Shown in pieces: positions 6,693-15,041 of a stretch of 33,571 bases of DNA. The position numbers and the translations under genes are program-made. Numbering within the stretch: position 1 is the stretch's first letter; each line of letters starts with the position of its first letter. This DNA comes from Deltaproteobacteria bacterium (GTDB taxonomy: Bacteria > Desulfobacterota > DSM-4660 > Desulfatiglandales > HGW-15). Where the stretch lies: positions 1 through 33,571 of the forward strand of contig JAFDHB010000019.1 of assembly GCA_019308985.1 (NCBI GenBank), written 5' to 3'. The notes beneath the pieces were generated by a model, which was given only the letters and a program-made list of their open reading frames with translations, did not search any database and was not told where the DNA came from.

Positions 6693-8426
6693 ATGAGACC
6701 TTATTTTGAAAAAATGGCGCCGATTGGAAATCCTTTGACCGAGAGACAGAGGGAAAGTGGCAAGGAAAACGTTGCACAAATCAAGGAAGTTGAAAAGGAG
6801 ATCGCTGAAGCGATTGAAACAGTGAAAAATGCCGGCATCCCTTATGAAGTCATCAAGAAACGCGGGCAGATGACCGTCTGGGAAAGGCTGGAGCATCTTA
6901 TTGATCCCGGAACCTGGTGTCCGCTTCACACCCTTTTCAACCCCCTGTTCAATGAAGAGGGGACTACCGGCGTGATCGACGGGCTGGCCAAGATAAACGG
7001 CAAATGGGCAGTGGTCATCGGCTTTGACAACAAGGTCATAGCAGGGGCCTGGATTGCGGGGCAGGCGGAAAACCAGCTCAGGGTAACGGACTTGGCCAAA
7101 AGACTCCACATTCCCCTGGTCTGGCTTGTCAATTGCAGCGGTGTCAAACTGACCGAACAGCAGGAGGTCTATGCAAACAGGAGGGGGAATGGTACCACCT
7201 TTTTCAGGCATGCGGAACTGGAGAAACTGGGTGTCCCAATCCTTGCAGGAATTTACGGAACCAATCCTGCGGGTGGAGGGTACCAGGGAATCAGCCCTAC
7301 CCTCCTCATCGCCCACAAGGATGCCAATATAGCGGTCGGCGGCGGGGGCATCGTGAGTGGCATGAGCCCGAAGGGCTACTTTGACGAGGAAGGAGCGGAG
7401 CAGCTTATAGAGGCGACAAGGCACTTCAAGGAAGTGCCCCCCGGCAGTGTCCCAATCCATTATAATGAGACTGGTTTCTTCAAAGAGGTCTACGATACGG
7501 AAACAGAGGTCCTTGATGCCTTGAAAAAATACATGGACATGATGCCTGCTTACAATCCCGAGTTTTTCCGTGTTGCCGAACCCAAGGAGCCAAAGTATTC
7601 GGGAGAGGACCTCAATTATATCGTTTCATTCAACCAAAAACGCGGTTACAACTTTGACGAAGTACTTGCCCGAATATTTGACAACAGCGAACACATGGAG
7701 TTCAGGCCCGATTACGGCCCCGAGGTATATACGGGCTTGGCGAAAATAGACGGCTTCCTCATGGGATTTATCGGCAACAGGCAGGGTTTCCTGCCCCCCG
7801 ACTACCCTGAGTATGCGCCTTACCCGGGAATCGGGGGTAAGTTATACCGCCAGGGCTTGATAAAGATGAATGAATTTGTCACCCTCTGTGGTCGTGACAG
7901 GGTGCCCATAGTATGGTTCCAGGATACCACCGGCATTGATGTGGGAGATATCGCGGAGAAGGCGGAACTTCTGGGACTTGGGCAGGCGCTCATATATTCC
8001 ATAGAGCAGACGGATGTGCCCCAGATGTGCATAGTGTTGCGCAAGGGAACGGCCGCCGCCCATTATATCATGGGGGGCCCGACTGCCAACAACCACAACG
8101 CCTTTACCCTGGGAACCCCTACCACCGAGATTTACGTGATGCATGGCGAAACCGCCGCAGCCGCCTCCTTTGCCAGGCGACTCGTAAAGGAAAAGGATGC
8201 CGGCAGGCCGCTCCAGCCGGTCATAGACAAAATGAACGAGCTTGCCAAACAATACTATGAACAGTCTAGACCCTTGTACTGCGCGAGACGCGGATATGTG
8301 GATGAAATAGTCTCATTCGAGGATTTGCGTAAATACATTGCTGCTTTTGCAGGATGCTGTTACCAGAATCCCACATCCATCTGCCCCCAGAATCACATGA
8401 TGATACCGAGGATCATCAAAGGGTAG
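6693..8426 (+). CDS. gcdA: Glutaconyl-CoA decarboxylase, carboxyltransferase subunit A
   Basis: 577 residues, against about 587 for the Acidaminococcus fermentans GcdA, and closely similar to it as recalled: the N-terminal PYFEKM, NPAGGGYQGISPT and AVGGGGIVSGM stretches, FFRVAEPK, the IGGKLYRQGL block, WFQDTTGIDVG and RKGTAAAHYIMGGP. It has two crotonase-fold carboxyltransferase halves. The subunit moves CO2 from glutaconyl-CoA to biotin, giving crotonyl-CoA; in the full complex a membrane GcdB subunit and a biotin carrier couple decarboxylation to sodium export. Those other subunits are not downstream here, because the gene is followed at once by a terminator. GGGGAGGAAACC precedes the ATG. 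With the upstream dehydrogenase it performs two successive steps of anaerobic benzoate, glutarate and lysine degradation. Confidence 0.95.
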   Translation: MRPYFEKMAPIGNPLTERQRESGKENVAQIKEVEKEIAEAIETVKNAGIPYEVIKKRGQMTVWERLEHLIDPGTWCPLHTLFNPLFNEEGTTGVIDGLAKINGKWAVVIGFDNKVIAGAWIAGQAENQLRVTDLAKRLHIPLVWLVNCSGVKLTEQQEVYANRRGNGTTFFRHAELEKLGVPILAGIYGTNPAGGGYQGISPTLLIAHKDANIAVGGGGIVSGMSPKGYFDEEGAEQLIEATRHFKEVPPGSVPIHYNETGFFKEVYDTETEVLDALKKYMDMMPAYNPEFFRVAEPKEPKYSGEDLNYIVSFNQKRGYNFDEVLARIFDNSEHMEFRPDYGPEVYTGLAKIDGFLMGFIGNRQGFLPPDYPEYAPYPGIGGKLYRQGLIKMNEFVTLCGRDRVPIVWFQDTTGIDVGDIAEKAELLGLGQALIYSIEQTDVPQMCIVLRKGTAAAHYIMGGPTANNHNAFTLGTPTTEIYVMHGETAAAASFARRLVKEKDAGRPLQPVIDKMNELAKQYYEQSRPLYCARRGYVDEIVSFEDLRKYIAAFAGCCYQNPTSICPQNHMMIPRIIKG

Positions 8427-8435
8427 AAAAAAGTG

Positions 8436-8456
8436 GGGGGAAGGACTCCTTCCCCC
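8436..8456 (-). terminator. Intrinsic terminator between convergent gcdA and serK-like genes
   Basis: GGGGGAAG (8436-8443) and CTTCCCCC (8449-8456) form a perfect 8-bp stem with a 5-nt loop. On the minus strand it is followed by CAC and then six T residues, a good rho-independent terminator for the serK-like gene. It may also stop gcdA transcripts from the other side. Confidence 0.75.
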
Positions 8457-8470
8457 TATCCCTTCACTAC

Positions 8471-9361
8471 TCACCTCTTGTCTTGAAATACCAACAGGGG
8501 TTCGTCGTAGATACGTCCTTTGAAGTCTCGGCCGGGCTCCAGTCTCATTACTTCTTTGCTGTCCAAAAGTTCTCTGACCCTTGCGCTTATCTCCTCCAAG
8601 GCGATCTCTTCTTTGAACCACCCTATGGGGACATTCAAATTCACAGGTCTGACCGGAATCAGGTGACGAGTGGACTTTGGGGCAAATATCTTTCCCGCCA
8701 TTACGGCCTCGACCACCATCTCCTTGGTAATCCTGGGGGTCAAGATGACGATCGCGTTGTCTCCCAGGCAAGCAGGAAAGTCCTCCTCGTACACTTGACG
8801 ACAGGGGATGTATTCAAGCTCGACACCCGTCTTGATGAGTTTCCTTTGTATATCTTCCACCTGGTCATAGGCACTGACGGCATCACTTACTCTATCCCTA
8901 TCAAATACTACGCTTGCAAAGAAATCCCCTTGTTTAATACCGCAAGAGTAGGGATTTTCTTCCATTCTTTTCTCTAAGGATTTCAGGTCCGCAACCCGGC
9001 GAACAGCTCCGCCTGTCTCTTCGACCATATTGGTCACCATGGCAAGGCTTTCGACCTTGCGAAGCAATCTGAACCAGTACCTGAGCTTGATATCCTCGTG
9101 GAAATAATCCACCTTGCAAACCGCCATGAACCTCAGCCCTAGTTTTCTGAAGGCAAAGGTACGGTGGTTTCCATCCAACACAATATTGTTTCTCTCTATG
9201 ACCACAGGGTCTTCCAATGTCCCGCAACTTCTCAGTTCACAAATTAGACCCTCCATGAACTCGTCGACAACCCGTTCGTGCAAAAAAAGGGAATCTATCC
9301 CTGCAACCCCCAGCTCCAGCTCAAACCCCTCGCTTCTCAAGATCATCTGTCGTTTAGACAT
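8471..9361 (-). CDS. SerK-like / ParB-Srx-fold protein, possible free-serine kinase
   Basis: 296 residues from the ATG at 9361, which follows AAGGTAGAG; a TTG at 9409, abutting the upstream stop, would add 16 residues. The N-terminal half resembles the ParB/sulfiredoxin fold as used by archaeal SerK and staphylococcal SbnI. It has a LHE segment (H28, E29), then VLDGNHR (D63-R67; SerK-type proteins have DGHHR), then VDYFHED and a Trp-containing helix (W96). SerK enzymes phosphorylate free L-serine. The C-terminal half (about 130-296) is not recognised. It lies directly after the GcvT-SHMT fusion and ends at a terminator, so a role in serine or glycine metabolism is plausible. A DNA-binding ParB role is less likely. 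Fold fairly likely; substrate inferred. Confidence 0.6.
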   Translation of the reverse strand: MSKRQMILRSEGFELELGVAGIDSLFLHERVVDEFMEGLICELRSCGTLEDPVVIERNNIVLDGNHRTFAFRKLGLRFMAVCKVDYFHEDIKLRYWFRLLRKVESLAMVTNMVEETGGAVRRVADLKSLEKRMEENPYSCGIKQGDFFASVVFDRDRVSDAVSAYDQVEDIQRKLIKTGVELEYIPCRQVYEEDFPACLGDNAIVILTPRITKEMVVEAVMAGKIFAPKSTRHLIPVRPVNLNVPIGWFKEEIALEEISARVRELLDSKEVMRLEPGRDFKGRIYDEPLLVFQDKR

Positions 9362-9409
9362 CTCTCTACCTTGAAAAGATTCACAAACCAGTCCCACGGG
9401 CACCAGCAA

Positions 9410-12061
9410 CTAAAGAAAATTCCGCAACTTGACCGCGAGATCGGGAAATTCTTCTTCCTTAAAGCAAAACCTGAGATCCTGGAACCGTCTCCTCAAGGAT
9501 TTAACCCTCTCCCGGACATCCCTGCCCTTTTCTATCACGTCATACATGAGGCCGGCCAATTCTCTGAAACCATCCTCCTCCATGCCGAAGCGCGTCATCT
9601 CCGCCACGCCTAGCCTCAAATAGCCGGCGGCGGAAAAACTCTCTTCCTCTGGGCCGGCCTGGAAATTACAAATAATATTGCTTTCCTCCAGTCTCCTTGC
9701 TATCTCCGGACCAATCCCGTAACCAACTCTCACGAGCACCTGATGTGTCTCGGTAAAATCCAGGGACGGATCACCCGCAACCTCCAGCCCCAGGTCCCAC
9801 AAAGCCCTGGCAAAGGCCTTTGCATTTTGTATGACCTTTTTCTGATATTCGTCCTTGAAATGGTTCATCTCATACGTGGCCATCAGTAACCCCAAGAGCG
9901 TGCCGAGGTGGTGGTTGGACACCAAACCCGGGAAGGCGCGACGTTCCACCGCCTCCCAGAGTTCGTACCTCTCTTCCTCCTCCTCGAATCGACCTCCTAT
10001 TATCCCCCTCTGTGTTCCAAAGAATGTCTTGTGGGTGGAACCCGTGACCAGGTCGGCCCCCTCCTTGAAGGGCTCTTGGAAGAAAGGGCCGATTAGCCCG
10101 AAAACGTGGGCCATGTCATAAACTATGACCGCGTCTATCCCGGTATCATCAAGAAATCGGCGGACTTCCCCTATTGGTTCTTTGTGCAGGATGACGCTCT
10201 TCCCAAAAATTATCAGCTCTGGCCTGAACTCATCAATCAACTTCAGGGTCGCCCTGACATCCACCTTGTAAGGATTCTCTTCCATCACCGGAAAATTGAC
10301 TACGGCCGGCCGCTCAGTGCGAGGATCTCTGGCGACAAAGTCTCTCAGCGCCCCCATTGGTTGGGCGCTAAGGTGTCCTCCTTTCCCAATATGGTGATTC
10401 ATTACCTGCCGAATCCTTCGTGGTTCACTCTTTCTGTCTCCGCGGTTTATGTAGTCCACCATTGCGCTGAATACCGTAATATTTGCCGTCTGTCCGCTGA
10501 TGAGTCTCGTCTCCGCTTGCGGGCACCCCATGAACTCGCGCATCTCCTGCGTCAGGAGCTCTTCGCATTCCCTGATAAAATCTGTTCCCTGATAGTAATA
10601 AATATCCGTATCATAGAAGGCCTTCAGCTTCCTGTGTTCGGCGTATCGAAATGCCGGATCCATTACTGACAGGAGCCTGGACATGGGAGATATGGTCATC
10701 TCTGAAGGGATCAGGTTGATGCACTCCTTCTGCCTCCAAAAGGTGTTGTCTACAGTCTTTCTCAGCAATATGCCTACCTTTTGGGCTGTTTCGCCTTGTG
10801 CTGTCCATTTAGGTGGTCTTTCAAAATCGAAGAGGATGGGTCTCGAATATGGTGGCGCTTCACTCCGTAAGTGGTAAGGTACGACCACGGCTTCCACCCG
10901 TTTCCCTCGAATATCTATTTCCACCTTGTCTTCATCCACTATGTCACTGTCAATATACCCAAGGCCGATGGACCTCAGGATCTTTTCATTCTCCATGATA
11001 GAGTCAAGGCCTTCCCCTTTCACTTTCCACATGGGAACCATGGTCCCACTGGTAACGTATCCTACGTGTTTGTTGTCCTTGAAGATCTCGGCCCCCGGGC
11101 GGGCGACACCTCTTCCTGAAACTGCTATAGGACGTACCATCCGTGGCAAATACTGAATCATTGAATAGTCCCGTGCAAGTATTCTCTTATAGGCCTCGAA
11201 CTGCTTAAGGAGGGCGTCCTTACCAATGAATTCTCCTTTTAGGGGAGAAAAACTCAATGCGATTCGAGCCCCAGGGGATGCCATGAGAGGAATCTCCCGC
11301 CCCTCGGGGTCTGCGCCGAGTTCATGCCCGTAGAGCGCCAAACCCGCTTCCAACCTCAGGGTATCCCGGGCACCTAGGCCCGCAGGATTGGCTCCATGCT
11401 CAATCAGCAGATCCCACAGCATAAGCCCGTGTTCACGGCGGGCAAATAATTCGAAACAGATGGGTTCCCCCGTGTAACCGGTTCGTGCGATCATCACCGG
11501 GGCTCCTGAAATATCGACTGCCTTGACAGAGTTCCTGATCGGCTCCGGGAGGCGATCAGAATCAATTACGTCCAGCAGGATCTCCCTGGACTTGGGGCCT
11601 TGAAGCGAAAGCATGACAATTTCTTCTGTCTGATCGGTCAGTTCCAAGTCCCAGTATGACTTTGAATTGGCTAGCAAATAACCCCAATCCTTCTCAATAT
11701 TGGCCGCGTTGACCACCAACATGTATTCATCTTTCGTGAAACGGTAAAGATATGCATCATCAATGGCGCCCCCATTCTCATTTTGAATAAAGGTGTACTG
11801 AGCCCCTATGATCCTCGGCTCCAGGGCCTCTGCATTGTTGCTGAGCACATGTTGCAGGAAAGCCAATGCGTCATTCCCCCTGAAAGTGAACCGTCCCATG
11901 TGGGAAACGTCGAAGAGTCCGGCTTGTCTTCGGGTCAACAGGTGTTCCGTGATTATCCCCGCGGGATAGAAAATGGGCATTTCCCAGCCCCCAAACGACT
12001 CTATCTTTGCACCCAAGGAGAGGTGCCTCTGATAAAACAGCGTTCTTCTTGGATCATCCAT
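9410..12061 (-). CDS. GcvT - serine hydroxymethyltransferase fusion protein
   Basis: An 883-residue protein joining two folate enzymes that are normally separate. Residues 1 to about 405 are a GcvT-type aminomethyltransferase, with FGGWEMPI, FDVSHMG and GGAIDD, in which D101 matches the conserved folate-site Asp. Residues about 430 to 880 are a PLP-dependent SHMT-type domain with INLIPSE (449-454), YDMAHVFGL (D649, H652) and GSTHKTFFG with the PLP lysine at K678. There is no stop or frameshift at the junction (about 405-430). Together the halves could pass methylene-THF from the glycine-cleavage reaction to glycine to make serine, or the reverse. The SHMT half is divergent from the usual bacterial GlyA. 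GGAG lies eight bases before the ATG, preceded by a promoter. No gcvH or gcvP is nearby, so the GcvT half might have another methyl donor. Confidence 0.88.
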   Translation of the reverse strand: MDDPRRTLFYQRHLSLGAKIESFGGWEMPIFYPAGIITEHLLTRRQAGLFDVSHMGRFTFRGNDALAFLQHVLSNNAEALEPRIIGAQYTFIQNENGGAIDDAYLYRFTKDEYMLVVNAANIEKDWGYLLANSKSYWDLELTDQTEEIVMLSLQGPKSREILLDVIDSDRLPEPIRNSVKAVDISGAPVMIARTGYTGEPICFELFARREHGLMLWDLLIEHGANPAGLGARDTLRLEAGLALYGHELGADPEGREIPLMASPGARIALSFSPLKGEFIGKDALLKQFEAYKRILARDYSMIQYLPRMVRPIAVSGRGVARPGAEIFKDNKHVGYVTSGTMVPMWKVKGEGLDSIMENEKILRSIGLGYIDSDIVDEDKVEIDIRGKRVEAVVVPYHLRSEAPPYSRPILFDFERPPKWTAQGETAQKVGILLRKTVDNTFWRQKECINLIPSEMTISPMSRLLSVMDPAFRYAEHRKLKAFYDTDIYYYQGTDFIRECEELLTQEMREFMGCPQAETRLISGQTANITVFSAMVDYINRGDRKSEPRRIRQVMNHHIGKGGHLSAQPMGALRDFVARDPRTERPAVVNFPVMEENPYKVDVRATLKLIDEFRPELIIFGKSVILHKEPIGEVRRFLDDTGIDAVIVYDMAHVFGLIGPFFQEPFKEGADLVTGSTHKTFFGTQRGIIGGRFEEEEERYELWEAVERRAFPGLVSNHHLGTLLGLLMATYEMNHFKDEYQKKVIQNAKAFARALWDLGLEVAGDPSLDFTETHQVLVRVGYGIGPEIARRLEESNIICNFQAGPEEESFSAAGYLRLGVAEMTRFGMEEDGFRELAGLMYDVIEKGRDVRERVKSLRRRFQDLRFCFKEEEFPDLAVKLRNFL

Positions 12062-12123
12062 TGTTTCTCCTCGTTCTCATTACATGGAAAGGCCATTGAC
12101 CAAAGGGCTATTGCGACACCGAA

Positions 12124-12150
12124 ATTATAAGATCGAAGGGGCTATGTCAA
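12124..12150 (-). promoter_or_regulatory. Putative promoter of the GcvT-SHMT / serK-like unit
   Basis: Perfect TTGACA (12145-12150) and perfect TATAAT (12124-12129) on the minus strand. The spacing is 15 bp, shorter than the ideal 17. The leader would be about 55 nt, too short for a glycine riboswitch. Confidence 0.5.
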
Positions 12151-12316
12151 TTCTTTTGGGAGGTATCTGTCAATGGAGCCCGGCAATGGAGGTATGGGAA
12201 ATAAAGATCGGGGTCCAGAGGACCGGGGCTTGGTTATCCCCCGAAGGGATTTGATCTGTCAGAAGCTGATTAAACAATTTCCGACACGCGGCGCCAGCGC
12301 CTGCGCTACGCGTGAT

Positions 12317-12425
12317 CCAAATTCCAAAATCCAAACAATGTCTCGTCTCGGAGGGTTTTGGTCATTGGGTATTGGGATTTGAAATTTATTTGTAATTTGG
12401 CGATTGGAATTTGGGATTTTTGAGA
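12317..12425. repeat. Degenerate AATTCCAAAATCC / GGAATTTGGGATTT intergenic repeat
   Basis: CCAAATTCCAAAATCCAAAC on the left is loosely inverted relative to GGCGATTGGAATTTGGGATT on the right, with further TTGGGTATTGGGATTTG units between. The base pattern is unlike the flanking genes. It resembles the short dispersed intergenic repeats common in environmental anaerobe genomes, but other copies cannot be checked here. Confidence 0.5.
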
Positions 12426-12472
12426 CAAAACTCCAAGGCAGAGCTATTATCTCTGACCCGGCCCAGAGGGTA

Positions 12473-13282
12473 TTATGTCTGGATTCTTGCCCCCTCCGCG
12501 AGTCGCTTCCCGTCAATTCTGTAAAGGGCGTCCAACATGGCAATCTGGAAGCTTCCAGGGCCCGGCGAACCCTGCGCTGCCGTTTCTCCTGCAAGGCCGA
12601 AGTATGCAAGGCCCGCGGCACATGCCCGGGCAAGGTCATCATCTACCGCCAGAAATGCGCCGATGATTACCGTAGCAGTGCATCCGGTACCTGTAACATA
12701 ACCCATCAACTCGTGGCCGTTATGGACCATGTAGATCTGACCGCCGTAAGTTACCAGGTCAACCTTTCCTGTAATCGCCAGGGTGGTATCAAGTTCCCTG
12801 GCCAATGTGATAGCGGCATCGGCTGCCTCATCGACGCTGTGCAGGGAGTCAACTCCTCTGGTCCTTGAATCCTCCCGTGCCAGTGAAAGCACTTCTGAAG
12901 CATTTCCCCGAACTACTGAAATATCCAATTCTTTTATCAGTCTCCTGGCTGATTCAGTACGGAGGCCGGTAGCACCCGATCCAACAGGGTCCAGGATAAT
13001 AGGTATGCCTCTTTCATTGGCTTTCTTGCCCGCCTTCAGCATTGAGTCTATCCAGTATGGTGTCAAGGTCCCTATGTTCAGCACAAGGGCACTGGCCAGG
13101 GATACCATTTCTTCAACCTCTTCCTGGGCGTGGGCCATCACCGGAGAAGCCCCGCATGCCAAGAGCGCATTGGCGGTATAGTTCATGACTACAAAGTTGG
13201 TGATGTTGTGAATCAGAGGCTTCTTTTCTCTGATCATATCAAGATCCTGCGCTGCTCTTTTTGCGAGACTTTGATCAAACAT
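12473..13282 (-). CDS. thiM: Hydroxyethylthiazole kinase
   Basis: 269 residues from the ATG at 13282, which has GGAGG at good spacing; a start at 13300 would add six residues. It is a ribokinase-fold thiazole kinase: N-terminal PLIHNITNFVVMN, ASPVMAHAQEE, ILDPVGSGATGLRT, a GNASEVLSL block, and the anion-hole/catalytic region GYVTGTGCTATVIIGAFLA. It phosphorylates hydroxyethylthiazole for thiamine salvage. It follows thiL by 82 bp and is the last gene of the thi cluster before the long gap. Length and motifs match the family well. Confidence 0.95.
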   Translation of the reverse strand: MFDQSLAKRAAQDLDMIREKKPLIHNITNFVVMNYTANALLACGASPVMAHAQEEVEEMVSLASALVLNIGTLTPYWIDSMLKAGKKANERGIPIILDPVGSGATGLRTESARRLIKELDISVVRGNASEVLSLAREDSRTRGVDSLHSVDEAADAAITLARELDTTLAITGKVDLVTYGGQIYMVHNGHELMGYVTGTGCTATVIIGAFLAVDDDLARACAAGLAYFGLAGETAAQGSPGPGSFQIAMLDALYRIDGKRLAEGARIQT

Positions 13283-13364
13283 TTTCTTTCCTCCATTCAA
13301 GAATCATGTTGATACCCGTGAAGGCTAGCGGTTGCCCCGAGGCCAATTCCTTTTTGACGGGATG

Positions 13365-14390
13365 CTATTGCGTGAAGTGATCCCATCCCCCAGGGACAAG
13401 CGGTTCTCGAGATCCATCCTCAAGGATCAATATTATGCCCCTCGATGAATCCACGATCCTTCCTACCTCTGTCACAGGGTCATTGCTGATTTCTGCCAGG
13501 AGAGCCTTGATTTTGGCGACGTTTTCAGGAGCACAGGTTATGATAAGTTCATAGTCATCGCTTTCCTGCAACACCAGCTCATAGGGTTCAATTCCGAAAC
13601 GTCTTGCCGCCTCCCGCAGTTCATCACATACCGGCAACCTGCTCTGGTACAACTCCGCCCCCACGCGGCTCTCTTCGCAAATATGCCCCAAGTCGCCGAG
13701 GAACCCGTCACTGGTATCAATCATGGCAGTCGCGTAGCCTGAATCCGCCACCGCCTTGCCTTCGAACGCCCTGTGCGAGGGTGTCGTGTAAGCCCGAACC
13801 AGGGGATGATCCCTGAGGTCCTCCCAGTCCCTGGAACCCAGGAGGAGCTTCAATCCTGCCGCAGACCGTCCCGGGAACCCGGTTACGAGAATGGCATCTC
13901 CTTCCCGGGCGGTGGATCTCCTCAACATCTTTCCATGTTCGACCTCCCCGATAAGTGTGATATCAATGAAAAGGCCGTCACCCGTCTTTGTAAGGTTCCC
14001 TCCCACTATTGATGCACCAAAGGGATTGAGTTCCGTCACAAAACCCCGGAACATGTCTTCAACATAACCTACAGGGGTTTCTGCTTTGAGGCCCAGAGAA
14101 ACAAGGGCGTACAGGGGATGGCCGCCCATGGCGCCTATATCGCTGATATTGAGGGCCATTGCCCTGCGCCCCAAATCCAGTGCTGAGATCTTGTCCGGCA
14201 AGTAATGCCGTCCCTCTACTATGCAATCGCAGGTCACAAGTATTCTGAATCCTTCCCTGGGCTTGAGGCATGCTGCGTCATCGCCGATTCCAACTTCCAC
14301 GCCGGGAGCACTCGCCCCTTCCCTCTTGACCAACGAGTCTATTCTCCGTATCAAGCCGAATTCACCGACTTCCCTCAGGGTATCGCTCAT
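13365..14390 (-). CDS. thiL: Thiamine-monophosphate kinase
   Basis: 341 residues. The N-terminal GIGDDAACLKP is the ThiL magnesium/ATP motif, followed by the DLGRRAMALNISDIGAMGG block and GGNLTKTGDG; an AMIDTSDGFLGDL segment forms the second acidic cluster. It converts thiamine phosphate to thiamine pyrophosphate. Its ATG overlaps the stop of thiE as ATGA, so the two are translationally coupled and probably made in fixed proportion. Confidence 0.95.
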   Translation of the reverse strand: MSDTLREVGEFGLIRRIDSLVKREGASAPGVEVGIGDDAACLKPREGFRILVTCDCIVEGRHYLPDKISALDLGRRAMALNISDIGAMGGHPLYALVSLGLKAETPVGYVEDMFRGFVTELNPFGASIVGGNLTKTGDGLFIDITLIGEVEHGKMLRRSTAREGDAILVTGFPGRSAAGLKLLLGSRDWEDLRDHPLVRAYTTPSHRAFEGKAVADSGYATAMIDTSDGFLGDLGHICEESRVGAELYQSRLPVCDELREAARRFGIEPYELVLQESDDYELIITCAPENVAKIKALLAEISNDPVTEVGRIVDSSRGIILILEDGSREPLVPGGWDHFTQ

Positions 14391-15031
14391 TTCCGGTTTC
14401 CCTTCCCATGGAGGCCCATGGCTTGATAAAGGTCACGCGTGGCCCTCCTCGGGTCTTCCTGGCAGCACACAGCGGATATCACTGCAATCCCGTAAGCACC
14501 GGCCGATAGCACTTGCTTGACATTCTCGGGTGATATACCACCAATGGCAATGATCGGCAAGGATAACGAGTCCACCACCCTCCTCAGGACCTCCACACCG
14601 CTGACAGGGCCTGCATCATCCTTTGAGGAGGTAGGAAACACGGGCCCGAAGCCGATATAGTCTGCCCCGTCCCTGAGACACTTCTCCGCCTCTTCAAAAG
14701 TAGCGGCAGAACCCCCAATGATACTATCTTGACCAAGTAATTCCCTTGCGAGGGGGATTGGAAAATCTTCCTGCCCGAGGTGTACTCCGTCCGCTTTTGC
14801 TGCAATGGCAACATCTATCCTGTCATTTACGATAAAAACCACGCCTGCTTCTTTACACAATGTCTTCATCTCCCGGGCTACAGTAATCATCTCCCGTGTG
14901 GAACCCGTCTTTTGTCTCAGTTGAAGGGTGTCCGCACCACCCTCAATGGCGAGGCGCGCAAGCTGAATATGGGAAAACCTCGACTGTAATACAGTATCGG
15001 TTAATACGTGCAACCTTCCTATCCTTTTCAT
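14387..15031 (-). CDS. thiE: Thiamine-phosphate synthase
   Basis: 214 residues from the ATG at 15031, preceded by GAGGTG; a GTG at 15040 is the alternative. A TIM barrel with the ThiE signatures: GGADTLQLRQK, FIVNDRIDVAIAAKADGVHLGQED, IGGSAAT, YIGFGPVFPTSSK and IAIGGISPENV. It joins the pyrimidine diphosphate to thiazole phosphate. It starts just after the NUDIX gene stop and overlaps thiL by 4 nt. No TPP riboswitch core precedes it. Confidence 0.95.
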   Translation of the reverse strand: MKRIGRLHVLTDTVLQSRFSHIQLARLAIEGGADTLQLRQKTGSTREMITVAREMKTLCKEAGVVFIVNDRIDVAIAAKADGVHLGQEDFPIPLARELLGQDSIIGGSAATFEEAEKCLRDGADYIGFGPVFPTSSKDDAGPVSGVEVLRRVVDSLSLPIIAIGGISPENVKQVLSAGAYGIAVISAVCCQEDPRRATRDLYQAMGLHGKGNRK

Positions 15032-15041
15032 CTCAAACACC

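Larger units (their letters stand above)
12062..12472. other. 411-bp intergenic gap with promoter and degenerate repeat
   Basis: The gap lies between thiM and the GcvT-SHMT gene. It contains a promoter close to the fusion gene and a low-complexity repeat near 12317-12425. A small hairpin GGTCC-AGA-GGACC occurs near 12208-12220. No gene was supported, and I see no glycine or TPP riboswitch. Confidence 0.55.

Noticed and set aside
6669..7460. 263-codon minus-strand frame
   Set aside because: Shadow of gcdA on the opposite strand; gcdA is a strong match over its full length.
12062..12124. Glycine riboswitch before the GcvT-SHMT gene
   Set aside because: The predicted leader is only about 55 nt and has no glycine-aptamer-like pattern.
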